A DNA stretch of 64,000 nt from Lepidodermella squamata (GCA_047495785.1 JBLDXI010000017.1:3782001-3846000); one strand, 5' to 3'. Shown: positions 34,870 to 47,037, counted from the stretch's first letter. Made by a program: numbers and translations. The notes: a model not told the origin generated them from the sequence alone.

Positions 34870-35413
34870 TTGGCGAAAATCGATGGTGCCAAAGTCCAAT
34901 CGTATAGGTCTGCAAAGTATCGAATCGTGCTGACAAATTTTGATGCGAACGCCGTTACGACATCCCACATCGCTGCGACATTTGGCGAGAAGCTGACGAA
35001 GACTGTGGAACTGCGAGGGAAACAGCTGATGTTCGAATTATCTGATTACGAACTAGCTGAACGTGCTGTTAAGAATGGCCTGACTGCGAAACCTTTTCTG
35101 CTACGCGTTCGATGGTTCGTTGTGAAACCACCTGATGTGATGCAGTGTTATCGATGCCAGCGATACGGCCACATGGCGCGAACCTGCTCTGTTGAAGAAC
35201 GATGCCTAAGATGTGGTCGATCACACAATGTTACGACATGTTTGCGTGTTGTTTGCTGCTGCAATTGCGGTGGCAAACATGCCTCAGCGCCAGCCATCGG
35301 GTCTGGCTGATGCAAACAGCATCTGGGAAAGTGTTCAAGACGGGACGAGTGGTACTTGTGGACGGTACTTGTTTATCCGCAAGGAAATAAACACCCGAGT
35401 CGGGATAGATTAA
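34870..35413 (+). pseudogene. LINE ORF1 fragment with CCHC zinc knuckles
   Basis: Plus-strand frame of about 146 codons with an RNA-binding-like first half (YRIVLTNFDANAVTTSHIAA...) and three knuckles: CYRCQRYGHMARTC, CLRCGRSHNVTTC and CCNCGGKHASA. This arrangement is typical of ORF1 nucleic-acid chaperones of Jockey/CR1-type elements. It stops at 35310; short overlapping frames extend to 35413. No ORF2 follows directly. Confidence 0.7.
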
Positions 35414-35989
35414 TTAAAAAAGAAAGCAACCGTAAGTTGTTTCTAACAACTTTATTAATTGGCGACCGGGGGTTTGGGTGTTAAACACCCCCAAAGAAAT
35501 CCTGAAAGTGGTATCCGGTTACAAATTTTCTGTGAACCCTGCAACTTTTAACGCATTCTAAGGCTATTTTCGGCTTGAAAATGCCCGGAAAAGCGTCAGC
35601 TAAAGCTTAGCTCGCATATATGCTTTTTAGGTGTTTTTTAGACCCCGAAATTTTCGAAGCCACAGGTGAAAAAAGTATAACCCCCCGAAAATATCTGCGT
35701 ATCGATTTTCGAATTGCATCTATCAGCACGGTGCCTTTTGGCTTTAAAAGCTGAGGGCTACCACTGATACCAGTCTACCAAGCACTCTATAGTATAGTGC
35801 TTTTTGCATTTATAAACAATTATTTCATTTTTGTCGAGTTGTTCCGGTTCTACTAGCTTTGCCTCAATAACAGCAGTGCTATTTGCCTCCGTTAGTTTTC
35901 TTCATAATTCGTCAGTTTTCTCCGAGTTTGAGTGCTGCAAAAATTCTGTTTTTAGTGACTTGTTTCATTTTTCAATTCAATTTAATTCA

Positions 35990-37500
35990 CCTTTTCTTTA
36001 GGAAAAAATCAGGAAAAAATTAAGGGGCCCACCACCACCTCAGGTGAAGCTGTTAAACGGAAGTCTAACAGCTCACCTGACAGTAAGGTTCGTAAGGTAG
36101 CCTCAACAGTGAGGCTCTCTGACTCATCCAAGGAGGAGGCCATCGAGGATGCTGACGATGCCGTCGAGGACATGGATGCCGTCGATGAGCAAGGTGCTGT
36201 AACCGGTGCTGCTGATACTGATGTTACCGGTGTTGCTGGGGCTGCTGGGGCTGCTGTACCCGATGTCCCTGTTACTGTAGATGCAGATGCCCAACAAGAC
36301 TCAATGGACGCTGCCGATGGGTTCACGCTGGTGACAGGGCGTTCGAACGCTCAACCGACAGTCATCATCACCAACGTGTCCCCCAAATTCAACTCGATAC
36401 CTCAGGCAATGGAGGAACTTAAACGAGTTTCTCCTGATGTCACCTATATGAAAACCTACCCGTGCCCCCATGGTGCTATAGGCATACTCTGCCGCAACGA
36501 AGCAAGCTGGACAGCTCTCCTAACCAAGGCAGGGTGGCCTAAAGATGCCTTTGGTGGAAACGCCAAAGTGCACTGCCCAGCCGCCGCCAAGGACGCTGCA
36601 ACTGATCCTCGCATTAGGGCTATCTCTGACGCCCAGGCTCCCAAGGGCGAGGCAGCTCAACGGGCCGAAGCCTTCGCTAAGCGCAATGCTGAAGATAAGA
36701 GAAAGGTGTTGGTGCTTAACCTATTTGAAGGCGTCACGCCTGAGTACCTGCTCAAGGTCTGGCGAGATTTTGCGGAGGATGCATGGGTGGTCAATCCCAG
36801 GGATTTCAGGCGTGCAAACAACAACCTCATTGGTGTCCTGTGCCGAACCCAGGAGGGTGCGGATGAAATTGCTGATCGAGGCTATCCTTTCTTGGGCTGC
36901 ACTCGGTGGCTCGACGGTGGCGCCAAGGCGCCCACATCGAAATTTGCGATCGATGTTGTCAGCTGGACCACGACTTCCTTCACTGTCGTCGACCCCTTAT
37001 TTGTGGTACATGTGCGGAACCTGGGCACGAATACCGAAAGTGCCCTAACCCACCTGCCAAGCGGTGTGTGAGGTGTGACGACTCCCATTCAAGCTTCTTC
37101 CGTGGCTGCACTACGTTAAGATTTGCGCAGGAGGGCATTCGTCTCGCCCAAGAAGCCGAAGCTCGTGCCTACAACAATGGCCGAAGCAACCAGGGCGCAG
37201 CTACCCGGCAGGGTTTGTCATTTGCTGCCGCTTCCGGAGCTGGTGCCGGTCCTACACGTGCTGGTACTGCTATTGGTGATGGTACTGCTGCGGCTCCGAT
37301 CGCCATGGAGGTGGTTGGTACTGTTGTTCCGGGCCCTGTTGACGCTCCAGGTGCCATGATTTCTAGTGGCCCTGCTCCAAGTGCCTTGGGTACCCCAGTT
37401 GTCATGGGTGTCACGGATAACACCGGACCCACTCGCGGAGGTGCATCTCGTCAACCGTTCAACGTCTGGATGCAGTCTCGAGGCAATGTTTGAAGAACGG
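35990..37500 (+). CDS. Non-LTR retrotransposon family A, copy 3, ORF1 (frameshifted)
   Basis: The plus frame is open from about 36000 with an acidic, low-complexity start (DADDAVEDMDAVDEQGAV, then Ala/Gly/Thr repeats). The conserved body follows: VIITNVSPKFNSIPQAMEEL, WPKDAFGGNAKVHCP and LVLNLFEGVTPEYLLKVWRD. A frame slip near 36.9 kb moves the end into 36906-37493, where three knuckles occur (CDRCCQLDHDFLHC, CGTCAEPGHEYRKC, CVRCDDSHSSFFRGC), then a Gly/Ala/Thr-rich tail. It would coat the element's RNA. No clear ATG at the start, and the slip makes this copy defective unless translation is recoded. Confidence 0.75.
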
Positions 37501-37857
37501 TTGTTTGCCAGGATCGACCAGTACCTGGATGGCCTTGTTCGCCCAAGCCGTGCAATCCCCGCAACCGCCTCAGCCTCAAACCATGATGTTCGCGCGGCCG
37601 CAATCTTCAGTGCCACCTGCTGCTATGCCGTTCTGGCCGCAAGCAACTGCGCCATCGTCCAACGATCCGGCTTCTTCGATGTTCGCCGCCTCGCAATACC
37701 CGCCACATCGGTCTTCACCCTACCGGGCGTTGCCGATCTCGGTAAGCCCACCGTATCCGATGGGCCGAGCTACCTCGAATTACCAGGTCAATTTGTCAGC
37801 GCCAGGCCAGGCTAACGCTCCGCCGGGTTACGCTGTTGGTCCCAGTCCTCCCGATCA

Positions 37858-40803
37858 TGTCTAGGTCGCTTCCGGTTCGAATCATGCAGTGGAATTGTGA
37901 GGGCGTGTTAAAAAAGCAGTTCGAGTTCGAATATGCTATCAAAAAGTATAAACCTCATATTATTCTTGTTAATGAATCACATTTGCGTGAGGGTGTAATT
38001 TATGTAATTTGTGGCTGGCTTCAGGGTAGACCGCGTTAGCGTCGGTAATGGCGGCCGAGGTGGCGTGGTTATTCTAGTTTCGCATGCGCTATGTGCTACT
38101 CGAATGCGTATTTTCGTTATTCATGCGCCTGGCATAGTTGGCGAATGGTTAGCGCTCGAACTTGTACTAGGGGATGCTGCTGCATCTGCGCGGTTAGTTA
38201 TTGCTACCAGGTATAACCCGTGGGCAAGCGAATTGGATGTTGCGTTTCTGTCGCGTCTTTTCAGCAATGCTGAACCTGATGACTTCGCTGGTGATCTTAA
38301 CGCATGGGCGCCAGAACTATGCACACAGCTGTAGAACACCAGTGGCCACGCATTGAGCAGTTTTTTACAGAGTCCTGGGGTGGTTCTCCTGAGTTCGCCG
38401 CTAGCGCCGACGAGGTGGCGGGCTGGCAGCACGCCTCGAGTTTTAGATGTATGGCTAGGTTCACCGACTGCCTCGGCTTTAGTTCGATCGCCACCGCTTG
38501 TAGCTGAACAGCTCGGGTCAGACCACTGCGTGACCCTTTGCGACATTGATCTACCTCTTGCAGGTCGGAATCCTAGGCTGCCGCCGTCTGTGGCGCAACA
38601 GGAAGCAGACTTGCGTTTTGCTTTCAATCTTGCCAACTGGCCGGCCTATGAAGACGAGTGCCGGGCCAAGCTTCGATCTGTTGTTTTCCCTAGAGAGGGT
38701 GAAGCCATTACAGTACTCGATAAGTTCGCCGATTGCCTCACCGAGGTAATGCTCCTTAGCGCGGCGGTAACCATTCCGCGCGCTCTGGTGAGCAAACTAC
38801 CTAAGGCACGCCTTAATGCTGCGGCTACTAGGGCTATCGAATTGAGAACAAGTTGCGAAAAGCGAGAAAAAAGAGAGCGATCTGTTGCATCTAAGGCCGC
38901 TCTCAATGCGGCCACGCGGCAGGTGGCCCGGGAAGTAGGCAAGATCATTCAAGCGATCAGCGTTCGGCGTCTTACTAAGGTCGAGGAGCAGTTCAAGGCG
39001 AATTAATCAGCCATGGCCTGGCAAAATATCAAGGGGCTCTTGGGTGCGAGAAGAGCGGTGGTCGACGTGTTCTGCCTGCCCTAAGCCTTGCCGGCGGCCC
39101 GATGGTGACGTCGGAGAAGGAAAAAGCGGACATCTTTGCTGCTAAGTGGTCGCCAACGTCTCACTCTGCGCCTACTTCTAGCCCCTATGCTTGCGATGAA
39201 TTTTTTTGGCGTTCTATAGATATTGCTTGCGCTGGCGATGCAGATCTTCATGCGCTGAGCGTAGTGCCTGCTTATTTTACGCTAGTGTTATCGCGTCCTG
39301 CGTTTAATTCACAATTAACTAGGCTGAAGCTCACGGCGCCTGGCGAGGATGATCTATTAAACCCGCTAATTAAACAAGCCCCAGCGGAATTACTTGAGGC
39401 AATTATTTATCTGTTCAACCTTAGCCTTAATACTGGATACGTGCCAGCCAAATGGAAGGAGAGTGTAACTGTCCCGGTTCCGAAGCCAGGCAAGTCGCCC
39501 TCGTCGTTCGAAGGTTATCGGCCGATCGCTCTTATTAGCTGTTTGTCGAGGCTGTTGGAATCTTTATTGGCCCGTTTTTTACTTGAGTTTTGTGTTTCGC
39601 ATGGCAAGTTACCGCCTGGTCAGGTGGCCTTTCAAGCCCACAAGTCTATTCTAGACGCAGTTATCCGGCTTCTACATGACGTAGCTGAAGGGCGAGCGGA
39701 CCCTGAGCGCCTTGTAACTGTCGCGGCCTTCATGGATCTTCGGGCAGCCTATGACTCGGTTTGGTTGAACGGTCTACGGGTCGTACTTCAAGGCCTAGGC
39801 CTTTCTCCAACCGTTGTCCGTTGGCTGTCCGACTTCCTAAGGGATCGATCTACGAAGGTTCGTGTTGGCCGCACGGTTAGTGCACTCTACCCATGTGAGT
39901 GCGGGGTGCCTCAGGGCTCCCCCCTGTCCCCGATCCTTTTTATCCTTTTCACGGCTGCCTTTCTGACTGTCGCTGTGAATGCTGAAGACGCTCAACGTTC
40001 CTCAGCGGCTGCGGCGTATGCCGATGACCACGCTCTGTGGGCAACCGGGACCCCTGCTGCCAACGTAACAGCTCGGGTGCAGGGCGCAGTGAGAACCTGC
40101 GAACGATGGTCTTTGCGCTGGCGACTCGACTTGAACCCAACGAAGTGCGAGGTCGTCGCTTTTGGGGCAAATGCCAACGTCCATGCGGGTCGACTCGTGG
40201 TTGGTGGTTCGGCCATACTCCGCTCAGAGGAATTTCAATACTTGGGAATATGGTTAGCAAAGCACCTCAATTGGCAACGACAGGTTCATCATGTGCGTGG
40301 GTTGGCAACCCAGCGTCTGGATGCCCTTTATCGTATGCGGGCTACTAGTCACCAAAGACTAGGCCTGTTGGTGTACAAGGCCGTCAGCCGAGTTTGGCTG
40401 CCCGGCATTCGTAAACATGCACGAACGGCACATGCAGCAGTTGTTAGCGATCGAGAAGCGCGCATTAAAGATTGTGCTTGGTCTGCCGCCTTGGATATCC
40501 ACGGTCGACTACAACGCCCGCGTCACGGCGGCCTTCGCTGGTTTCATCGACTTAGCCGAACGTTTCGGCAAGCTGAGTTTTCAATTCTTCAACAAGGCAT
40601 TGGAGTTTGGTGGCCCTATCGCTGAGCTTGTTCGTCTTGCTCGCAGCAACCCCTGTTCTGAAAGCAGTTCACCTATTCGTTTTTTTCTAGACACCCTGTT
40701 GGGTGCTGGCCCACTCCCAGTCACTCATGTCGCGGTTATCCGCCCGGCGGTGATACAAGCAGTGGTAGTAGGGCAACTGGTTAACGACGGTGCCTTAATT
40801 TGA
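37858..40803 (+). CDS. Non-LTR retrotransposon family A, copy 3, ORF2: endonuclease and reverse transcriptase (several frame shifts)
   Basis: ORF2 begins at an ATG at 37858: MSRSLPVRIMQWNCEGVLKK, the APE endonuclease start with N and E. It continues with HIILVNESHLREG, then after a slip GNGGRGGVVILVSHALCATR, and near 38.52 kb GSDHCVTL. The linker runs to about 39.0 kb. 39102-40625 is a long open reverse transcriptase: LKLTAPGEDDLLNPLIK, SLNTGYVPAKWKESVTVPVP, FMDLRAAYDSVWL, GVPQGSPLSPILF, catalytic YADDHALWATG and FQYLGIWLAKHLNW. The C-terminal part moves to the frame at 40417-40803 and ends QLVNDGALI. No RNase H domain seen. At least three frame shifts make it inactive, although the palm is intact. 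Confidence 0.85.
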
Positions 40804-41515
40804 TGGGCCTCGCAGTTACCCTGTTTCTCAGTTTTTGCCAATATCTGGCCTTTGTAATTTTGTAGTTTTTTCCAATTTTCCAATTTGCAGCTTTCTAGCT
40901 TTCTAGCTTTCAAACTATTTAGCTTTCCAGTGTCTAGATATCTAGCTTAACAGGTTGTTTCTGGCTGACGGGCCCTTGGTGAAAGAAATTGATGCTTTGG
41001 GCCTAGGCAGTTGGCTTTCACTTTTTGCTGGTAACGAGTGGGCTCCTGGCTGGAGCAGTCTATTGGTATGGTCGGTTACTGCTCGTCGTTGCAGGCAGCA
41101 GTTGGCCCCCGGGTGGCGACGCGCTAAGGCAGTGGCCCGGGGCGAAATTGGAAGTGCTTTGGTGTTGCTGGCTGACAGAACTACTAACTTGTATTATGTG
41201 TAATTATTACTGTTATCGGGATGCTACTATGTCTGTAAATTTAATATGCAATGCAAATTTGATATCAAAGAATGTGGTTACTCAGACTATGTAGGTGTTG
41301 ATGATTTAGGATGCGTAGGATGCAATTTGTCTGAACTAAGGGTATTTTTTCACAACTTAATTAATTCTAGGACCCTTAAGGCCCTATGAGCCCAATACTT
41401 ATGTGCTGTGTATATCTACTCGATTTGAAGCCCTCCACATTTAACCTACGGGTTGGTGGAGCGGGCCATTTGAAAAATGTTCATAATTAATAATAAAAAA
41501 CCATTTCAATCCTGG
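40804..41515. other. Downstream of LINE family A; no assigned feature
   Basis: Pyrimidine-rich stretch with 'tttctagctttctagctttc' repetition near 40.89 kb, then GC-richer sequence with an open plus frame at 40955-41203 (LADGPLVKEIDALGLGSWLS...). I do not recognise it. It may be the LINE 3' region or an unrelated repeat. Confidence 0.3.
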
Positions 41516-41519
41516 CTAC

Positions 41520-42080
41520 GCCTCTGCATCCGTGAAATTCACCATGGAAATTGAACAGAACAACCAGATCGCTTTCTGTGGTGCTCTCGTGAAGACAACT
41601 GGGTCGGTTCTAAAGACTGAGGTACTTATACCACAAGCCTACGGACAATGGGCTGTTGCTGCACTTCCAGAGTCACACCGACACGAAGTATAACGTGCCT
41701 TATCAAGATCATGCTGTATCGCGCTTACCGGCTTAACAGCGAATGGCTCGGATTCAACAGGGTAGTTGATCACCTTCGTAAAACCTTTCTGAATCTTCAA
41801 CATCCTTTAGCCATGTTTGAGAAGCTTTTGGCATCGTTGTCGACAAGGTTTACCCCAATGGTATCGAAACCGATGTAACGAAGATCGAACCTGTACGCTT
41901 CGTGTTACCCTACAAAGACGGGAGAAGTGCTCGACAAGTCAAGACACACTGCCTGATAGCTTTGACATCCACGCACACTTTAAAGTGTTACGCAAGTGTC
42001 GCAACAGGTGGGACTGCTTGGTCCACGAGAATCTACTCATCAAGCAGACGAAGACGCAGTGAGCCTCAACGTGCATGCGT
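41520..42080 (+). pseudogene. Penelope-like element remnant (reverse transcriptase C-terminus and GIY-YIG-type end)
   Basis: Plus strand across three frames: FTMEIEQNNQIAFCGALVKT, TGSVLKTEV, HFQSHTDTKYNV, KIMLYRAYRLNSEWLGFNRV, VRFVLPYKDGRSARQV and FKVLRKCRNRWDCLVHENLL, then SLNVH. This order (KPT..GLLLHF, RAYR, VPY, CLVYE, SLNVQSDS) is the one I associate with Penelope-like retroelements. It ends where a Gypsy LTR begins at about 42081, so the LTR element inserted into it. Frame shifts show it is dead. Confidence 0.6.
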
Positions 42081-42269
42081 TGTAGTGTATGCGCAACAGG
42101 ACAGAAGGGAAAACTCTCTAGTTTATTGCAAGTGACTCATCAGAAAGTTTCGCATGTACAAACATCTCTCTAAGTCGCGTATTTATAGTCCATAGAAAGA
42201 TCTAGATTAGAATCTTCTGGAATGTTGGCCTAGTGCAATTTTGGCCAAAATCGGTACACATTCTCGACA
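42081..42269 (-). repeat. LTR (3') of Gypsy family 2
   Basis: Read on the minus strand it begins TGTCGAG at 42269 and ends CACTACA at 42081 (TG...CA), 189 bp. It follows a purine-rich tract (42281-42270, 'ggaggggaagg'), as expected for a polypurine tract. It contains a TATA-like 'ctataaata' at 42188-42180 and an AATAAA at 42127-42122. No partner LTR is present in the window. Confidence 0.6.
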
Positions 42270-43755
42270 CCTTCCCCTCCAAGAAGACATCCAACAACCA
42301 GAATCCATCCTGCAGTTCGACTCCAGGTCTTGTAACGACAAACATTGCCAGTTGCCTTACAAACCTCCATAGCCAACGTGCATCTTGATTCTTCCGAACT
42401 CGCCTCGAACCAATATCGAGCGATTCGCTTGACGAATGACCCGATTCGCAATCGCCGGCTCGTCAAGAATTCACACATACCAGCACCTAGCCATGCCGTG
42501 GTAGCTTCATCATTGCCTTGATCAGACTCCACCAACGTTCCCGGTGAACGAATCGAACTCGCTTCAACTCGCCGTGAGTCTGCGCCAAGCTCCTCCAGAC
42601 CAGAGAACACCAGCGCCCCTGTTGAACGGATCGAAACCGCTTCCACCCGTTGTGAATCTGCATCACGCTCCCTGCTAGAAGCATCCACCACTAACCTAGC
42701 ATCTGCATCGGTCGCTGTAAGCACTAAGCACATTCCTGGATTCCATGGACTTGATCGCCGTGGGTCGGACTGGGTCGGACATAACTTCCGTTCCCGCTCG
42801 CCACTGAGCCGAAAAATCTTACCAGTCTGCAGATCCAATCCCAGTCCAAATCCAGCTTTGGAAGCCAATTCCTTCCAACCAAGTTCTCACCTGGACCAGG
42901 CACCACGACAGCGGTTAACAACGACGAAGACATCGAACCTGGGACCCGCACGTCAAACGTGGACACGCCCATCGCCTTCCCGTTGCCGAAGATCGTCGTC
43001 ACAGCTACCTTGACATTCGCCTTGTCGAATTCCCGGTTACCGAACTCCTTGAAGTACGTTGCCTGCGATAGAACCGTAACCTCAGCTCCTGAGTCGAATA
43101 GAAATTTTACCGGCTTGCCATCCAACAACAATGTCAAGTAGATCGGTGGCGAACCTTCCAGCCAACCCGCTTCGCCTATAGCCAAGGTCGCGTAGATCTT
43201 GAAGTTTTCGCACGACTCGCTCGACTCACTCGATTCACTCGATGAGCTCGACGATCGCCACTTGACTTCCACTGCTTGCGCCGCTTTCACTGATGATCTC
43301 TTGCCCTTCTTCTTGTTCGCCTTGTCGTCTCTATCCCGTGACTCCGCCTCCGAGTCGTTCGGACAGTCCCTGGCCCAATGCCCGACTTCATTGTTGCACT
43401 TCCGGCAGGCCTTGCACTGCTTGGTCGAATGATCTTCACCACCGCAGTTGTCACAGAGACGACTACACTTGCTCGCATTCTTCCTCCATCCGACTCCATG
43501 AACTTCCACGCCATCGCTTGCACCGACCCTGAAGACTTGAGCCGCCTTCTGAGCCAACTCCAACCTAGTTGCGAGTTCGACTGCCTGCTTGAAGGTCAAC
43601 TCCTTCTCGGCCATCATGCGCTCCTGGATATACGCGTCGTCGTAACCTGCGACGAAACAATCCCGCAATCGCGCCTCCTCAGGGTCCTTGGCGTCGTCCT
43701 TGAAGTTGCAGTTCTTCGCGGTCGCTTGCAGAGCCGCACCAAACTCGACTGCCGT
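42270..43755 (-). pseudogene. Gypsy family 2, deleted copy: gag end, zinc knuckle, protease
   Basis: Minus strand from 43755: gag end (FVAGYDDAYIQERMMAEKEL, QAVELATRLELAQ), two Cys-rich knuckles (CDNCGGEDHSTKQC, CRKCNNEVGHWARDC), a Ser/Glu-rich spacer and an aspartic protease with FLFDSGAEVTVLSQATY and ENLVGRNWLPKL. After about 42770 the pol polyprotein is absent. The frame instead runs through a direct repeat (RVEAVSIRSTGALV / RVEASSIRSPGTLV, about 42560-42700) towards the LTR. It is a deletion derivative lacking reverse transcriptase, RNase H and integrase. Its 5' side is cut at 43755 by an unrelated repeat. Confidence 0.75.
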
Positions 43756-44300
43756 CTGGTTTAAGGTTTAAGGTAAGGTTTAAGTTTACCTCTCATTTCC
43801 AAAGCAACAATTGTTGCGTATTGGGACTCACCATTGTTCGCGTATATAAAATGGAGCAATAGAAGAAAATTCCTATGTTCGATTAAAAAACCTATGTACC
43901 AATGAGAGAAAATTTGCAGGTTTTAGAGGTTTTATCCGCTAAACCTGGTTTAAACTCAGAATTTTTCAAACCATGTACGAGGAGGTTTACAAAAAAACGG
44001 GTATTACGGCCCAACCGGCGGATGGCGCGTCTTATAGCGCCATTGCTCGATGGCGCGGAATTCAAAATTTCGAATTGAGAGTGCATATAATATTCTTATT
44101 TCCAATATTCAGTAAAATATCTGAATTTTCGGCAGCTAAATTAATCGCAAAACTTCTCGACCGTCCCGACTATTTCGTTTGCGATCGGTCAATGATAAAC
44201 GTTTTCTGCGTTGAATTTATCGCAAAATAATTATTATTCAAAATTATCATATCGCCAATTTCATTTATAATTGGCGAATGCTCAGGTAGGCTTAAATATA
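43756..44300 (+). repeat. Dispersed repeat with conserved short reading frame
   Basis: Inverted copy of 33480-34000. It begins with 'ggtttaagg' iterations, has a TATA-like 'tatataaaatgg' at about 43842, then a plus frame of 85 codons at 43973-44230 starting MYEEVYKKTGITAQPADGAS and ending VFCVEFIAK. The first 35 residues differ from the other copy at only about two positions. The function of the frame, if any, is unknown; it matches no family I know. Confidence 0.6.
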
Positions 44301-44823
44301 ATTTCAGGCATTGAACTATTATATATTATTGCCCCCAATCCGCCCCGTTCGCCAATTTATAAATCGAATTAATTTGCCCAAGAAGTTTATTTTGCTACGC
44401 TCAGGTCATTCGAGCTGAAGTAAGAAATTAGGTCATACTCGTGTTCAGAATTTTAGAGACATGAACACAATTTCGTAATCATAATGGAAGGTATCAGGTG
44501 AGTTTTCATTGGGTTTTCAGCCCAGTTCAAAAATACTCGCGTGAGAACTAGAAATGACGAACTGAATTGGCATGGTGCAGCAACGCGGCCGCGTTGTCTC
44601 ACTGTTTCGTAACTATGGGTTGTCCTTTTTTCCAGGGCATATTTTTTTCAAATGATTTTAAAATTATTTCAAATTCAAGCATGGGGATTCGCCCAAGTTC
44701 TTATAATCTTTCTTATGGTTGGTTGCCTCGTTGACATGGCTCCTCGGCGGTGTTTGTGAGAAGCCATTATAATTCAGTCGGTTCATAGTTGGCGGAAATT
44801 TTTTTCATCAAAATTCAAGGCTA

Positions 44824-45263
44824 CACTGTAAAAAATCTCTGGCTATATAGCAGTTGGTATTTAGCCACTTTGGGTATTTACTGTTTCAAAATTTCGAATA
44901 AAATAGGATAGGATAGATATGAAATAGCCAAAAATATTTAACTTTGAGAGGAATCCAATTAATTCTCCATATTTTGCTTTAATGATAATTACAGGACGAA
45001 ATATACCCATTTATAATGGGACTGCGATAGCGATGTTTTTGGCCTAAGAGTTAGAAAAGAAACTTTGCGCAAAACAGCAGCCTTGCTCATTTTCAAATAC
45101 AAATTTTTCGTTAATTACCCAAAATAATTTCATTTTGGTAAATAGTCCGCGTAAAATAATTTGAAGGGCTAAATAGGAGGTTCTATGGGGGGTTTTTATC
45201 CAAACAACAATAAGGGCTCGAGGGGCTAATTAGCGGATATATAGCCAGAGATTTTTTACAGTG
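44824..45263. mobile_element. 440-bp TA-flanked TIR element (Tc1/mariner-type MITE)
   Basis: Terminal inverted repeats of about 26 nt starting 'cactgtaaaaaatctctggc', perfectly mirrored at the right end. 'ta' lies on both sides (44822-44823 and 45264-45265), the target duplication of the Tc1/mariner superfamily. AT-rich interior without a gene. Confidence 0.85.
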
Positions 45264-45299
45264 TAGCTAATTTACAAAGAGAATAGTCCTCGGTCCTGA

Positions 45300-47037
45300 T
45301 CGTCAAGCTTTGCCTCGGGTAGGCCGTCGAGATTCTAAACGTGTCTAACGTGTGCCCACTTCGTGTAGTGGTCGACCACCGTGAGTATCCACCTGTTGCC
45401 ACGCCGTGTTCGGGGTAGCGGTCTGACGAAATCAATCGAAATCATTTCGAACGGGGATTTCGCATCCAGTGACTTCAGCGGGCCTTTCGTCGCTACCGTA
45501 CTCGCCTTCCTGATTTGGCATGTCGCGCAACCTTGGCAGTGCGTTTTGACGTCAGACAACATTCCTGGCCACCAAAACTGATCCACCAAAATGCTTCCTT
45601 GACGTTATTGAACGCATTCAACCTTTCTTCTGTCCACCTTATCTGTTTACCACCTTCATTCGCTGCGTCTCGCAAAGGGGCAGTCATCTCAGTGATGTTT
45701 GCCGTGAAGCCTCTGAGGAAGCTCGCCAATACTAGAAAAGCGCGCATTTTCTTCGGCGTTGTCGGTAACTCGTAGTTTCGAATGGCTTCGAGATGCTATG
45801 GCAGTGCCCAGATACCATCCTCAGAGATTTCGTGCCCGATGAACTTGATTTTGCGCTGAAACAACTTACACTTCGACGGTTTGATCTGCAGGTCGTGACT
45901 GCCAGATCTGTCAAGCGTCTCCTTCAACCTCGCGAGCATTTCTTCCTCGGTGTCACCCCAGATAACAACATCGTCCATGTAGTAGACCAGGATCTTGTAA
46001 GTCAACCCGTCCAGAACCTTGCTGATCATTCGGCAATAGACTGTGCCGGCGTTTTTCAACCCGAAAGGCATGCGTGTAAACGCATAGTGGCCGTCTCTGG
46101 TCCTTACCCCGAGGTACTTTTGCGATTCTTTGTCAACCGGAATGGCCCAGTAAGCGCTTTGCATATCTAGTACGCAGTAGAACTTGTGTCCAGCGGCTTT
46201 TTCCAACAAGTCGGCCATCAGCGGTATTTCTTGAGACTCATCTTCCGTCAAGTCGTTGATCGGCGTCAAATCGATTGCTACCCTAGGATTCTCCGGATCC
46301 TTCGTCTTTTCGAGTACAACCTCGCTTATCCAGGGTGTGTTTGTTTTGACGACAATTCCTTGTTCTTCCAGTTGCTTGAACTTCTTGGCGATGAATTCTT
46401 GGTCTTTCTCGGACCGCCTTCGAGGCTCGGCCTTGACCGGTTTTGCTGCTGGGTTCGTTATCTTGATCGAAAACGTTGCCGACTTGGTCTCTTTAACCTT
46501 GCCGTCGAACGAGAAACAGTCGCTGTAGTCCCCGATCAGCTTGAACAGCTTTGCCTTGGCCTCGTCCGATATCTCACTACCTACTTCAACTGCGCTGAAG
46601 TCTTCAACCTTCGACCCGTCTGGTGGAAAGAGTGCGCTATCATCTTCACCTTCTTCTTGTGGCTCGTCGTCTTCGCAGTCCTGGAACCATTCTTCCGACC
46701 TTTTGCGCAGATAGGGTAGAGCCGGTTGCTCCCACCCTATTTCTGCATTGAGCACGGTCATGACGTTTCCGTGTTTCTCAACCTTGGGCATCTGAACGCT
46801 CCAGCTGCTGCTATGACGGTTCTGAAAAAGGATCCTGCCTTCATGAAAATCAACCATTGCCCGATTCCTGATGAGAAAATCAAGGCCCAGCAACAACCCG
46901 CAGCTGATATTTTTAACTACCTGAACATTTTGGCTGAACTTCAAATTTCCAAGATGAAAGTCCACCGCTCCGCAACCCATCGTGTTCAAACGGCCACTGT
47001 CTGCCGTGGTCAGAAACGTTTGAACCTTTGAAAACGT
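45300..47037 (-). pseudogene. Gypsy family 2, second copy: protease end, reverse transcriptase, integrase start
   Basis: Minus strand. 46989-45796 is a 397-codon open frame: protease end (GCGAVDFHLGNLKF, LLLGLDFLIRNRAMVDF), an acidic spacer, then reverse transcriptase with WISEVVLEKTKDPENPRVAI, DMQSAYWAIPVD, FTRMPFGLKNAGTVYCRMIS and the catalytic YMDDVVIWG. The frame then slips to the start of RNase H (FLRGFTANITEMTAPLRDAA) at about 45.7 kb. Near 45.6 kb it jumps straight to the integrase zinc-binding segment and core (FWWPGMLSDVKTHCQGCATC, MISIDFVRPLP, WILTVVDHYTKWAHV), so most of RNase H is deleted. It ends near 45.3 kb without an LTR. Confidence 0.85.

Noticed and set aside
42230-42868. 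Independent 212-codon gene
   Set aside because: It is the read-through of the Gypsy protease segment into repeat sequence next to the LTR.
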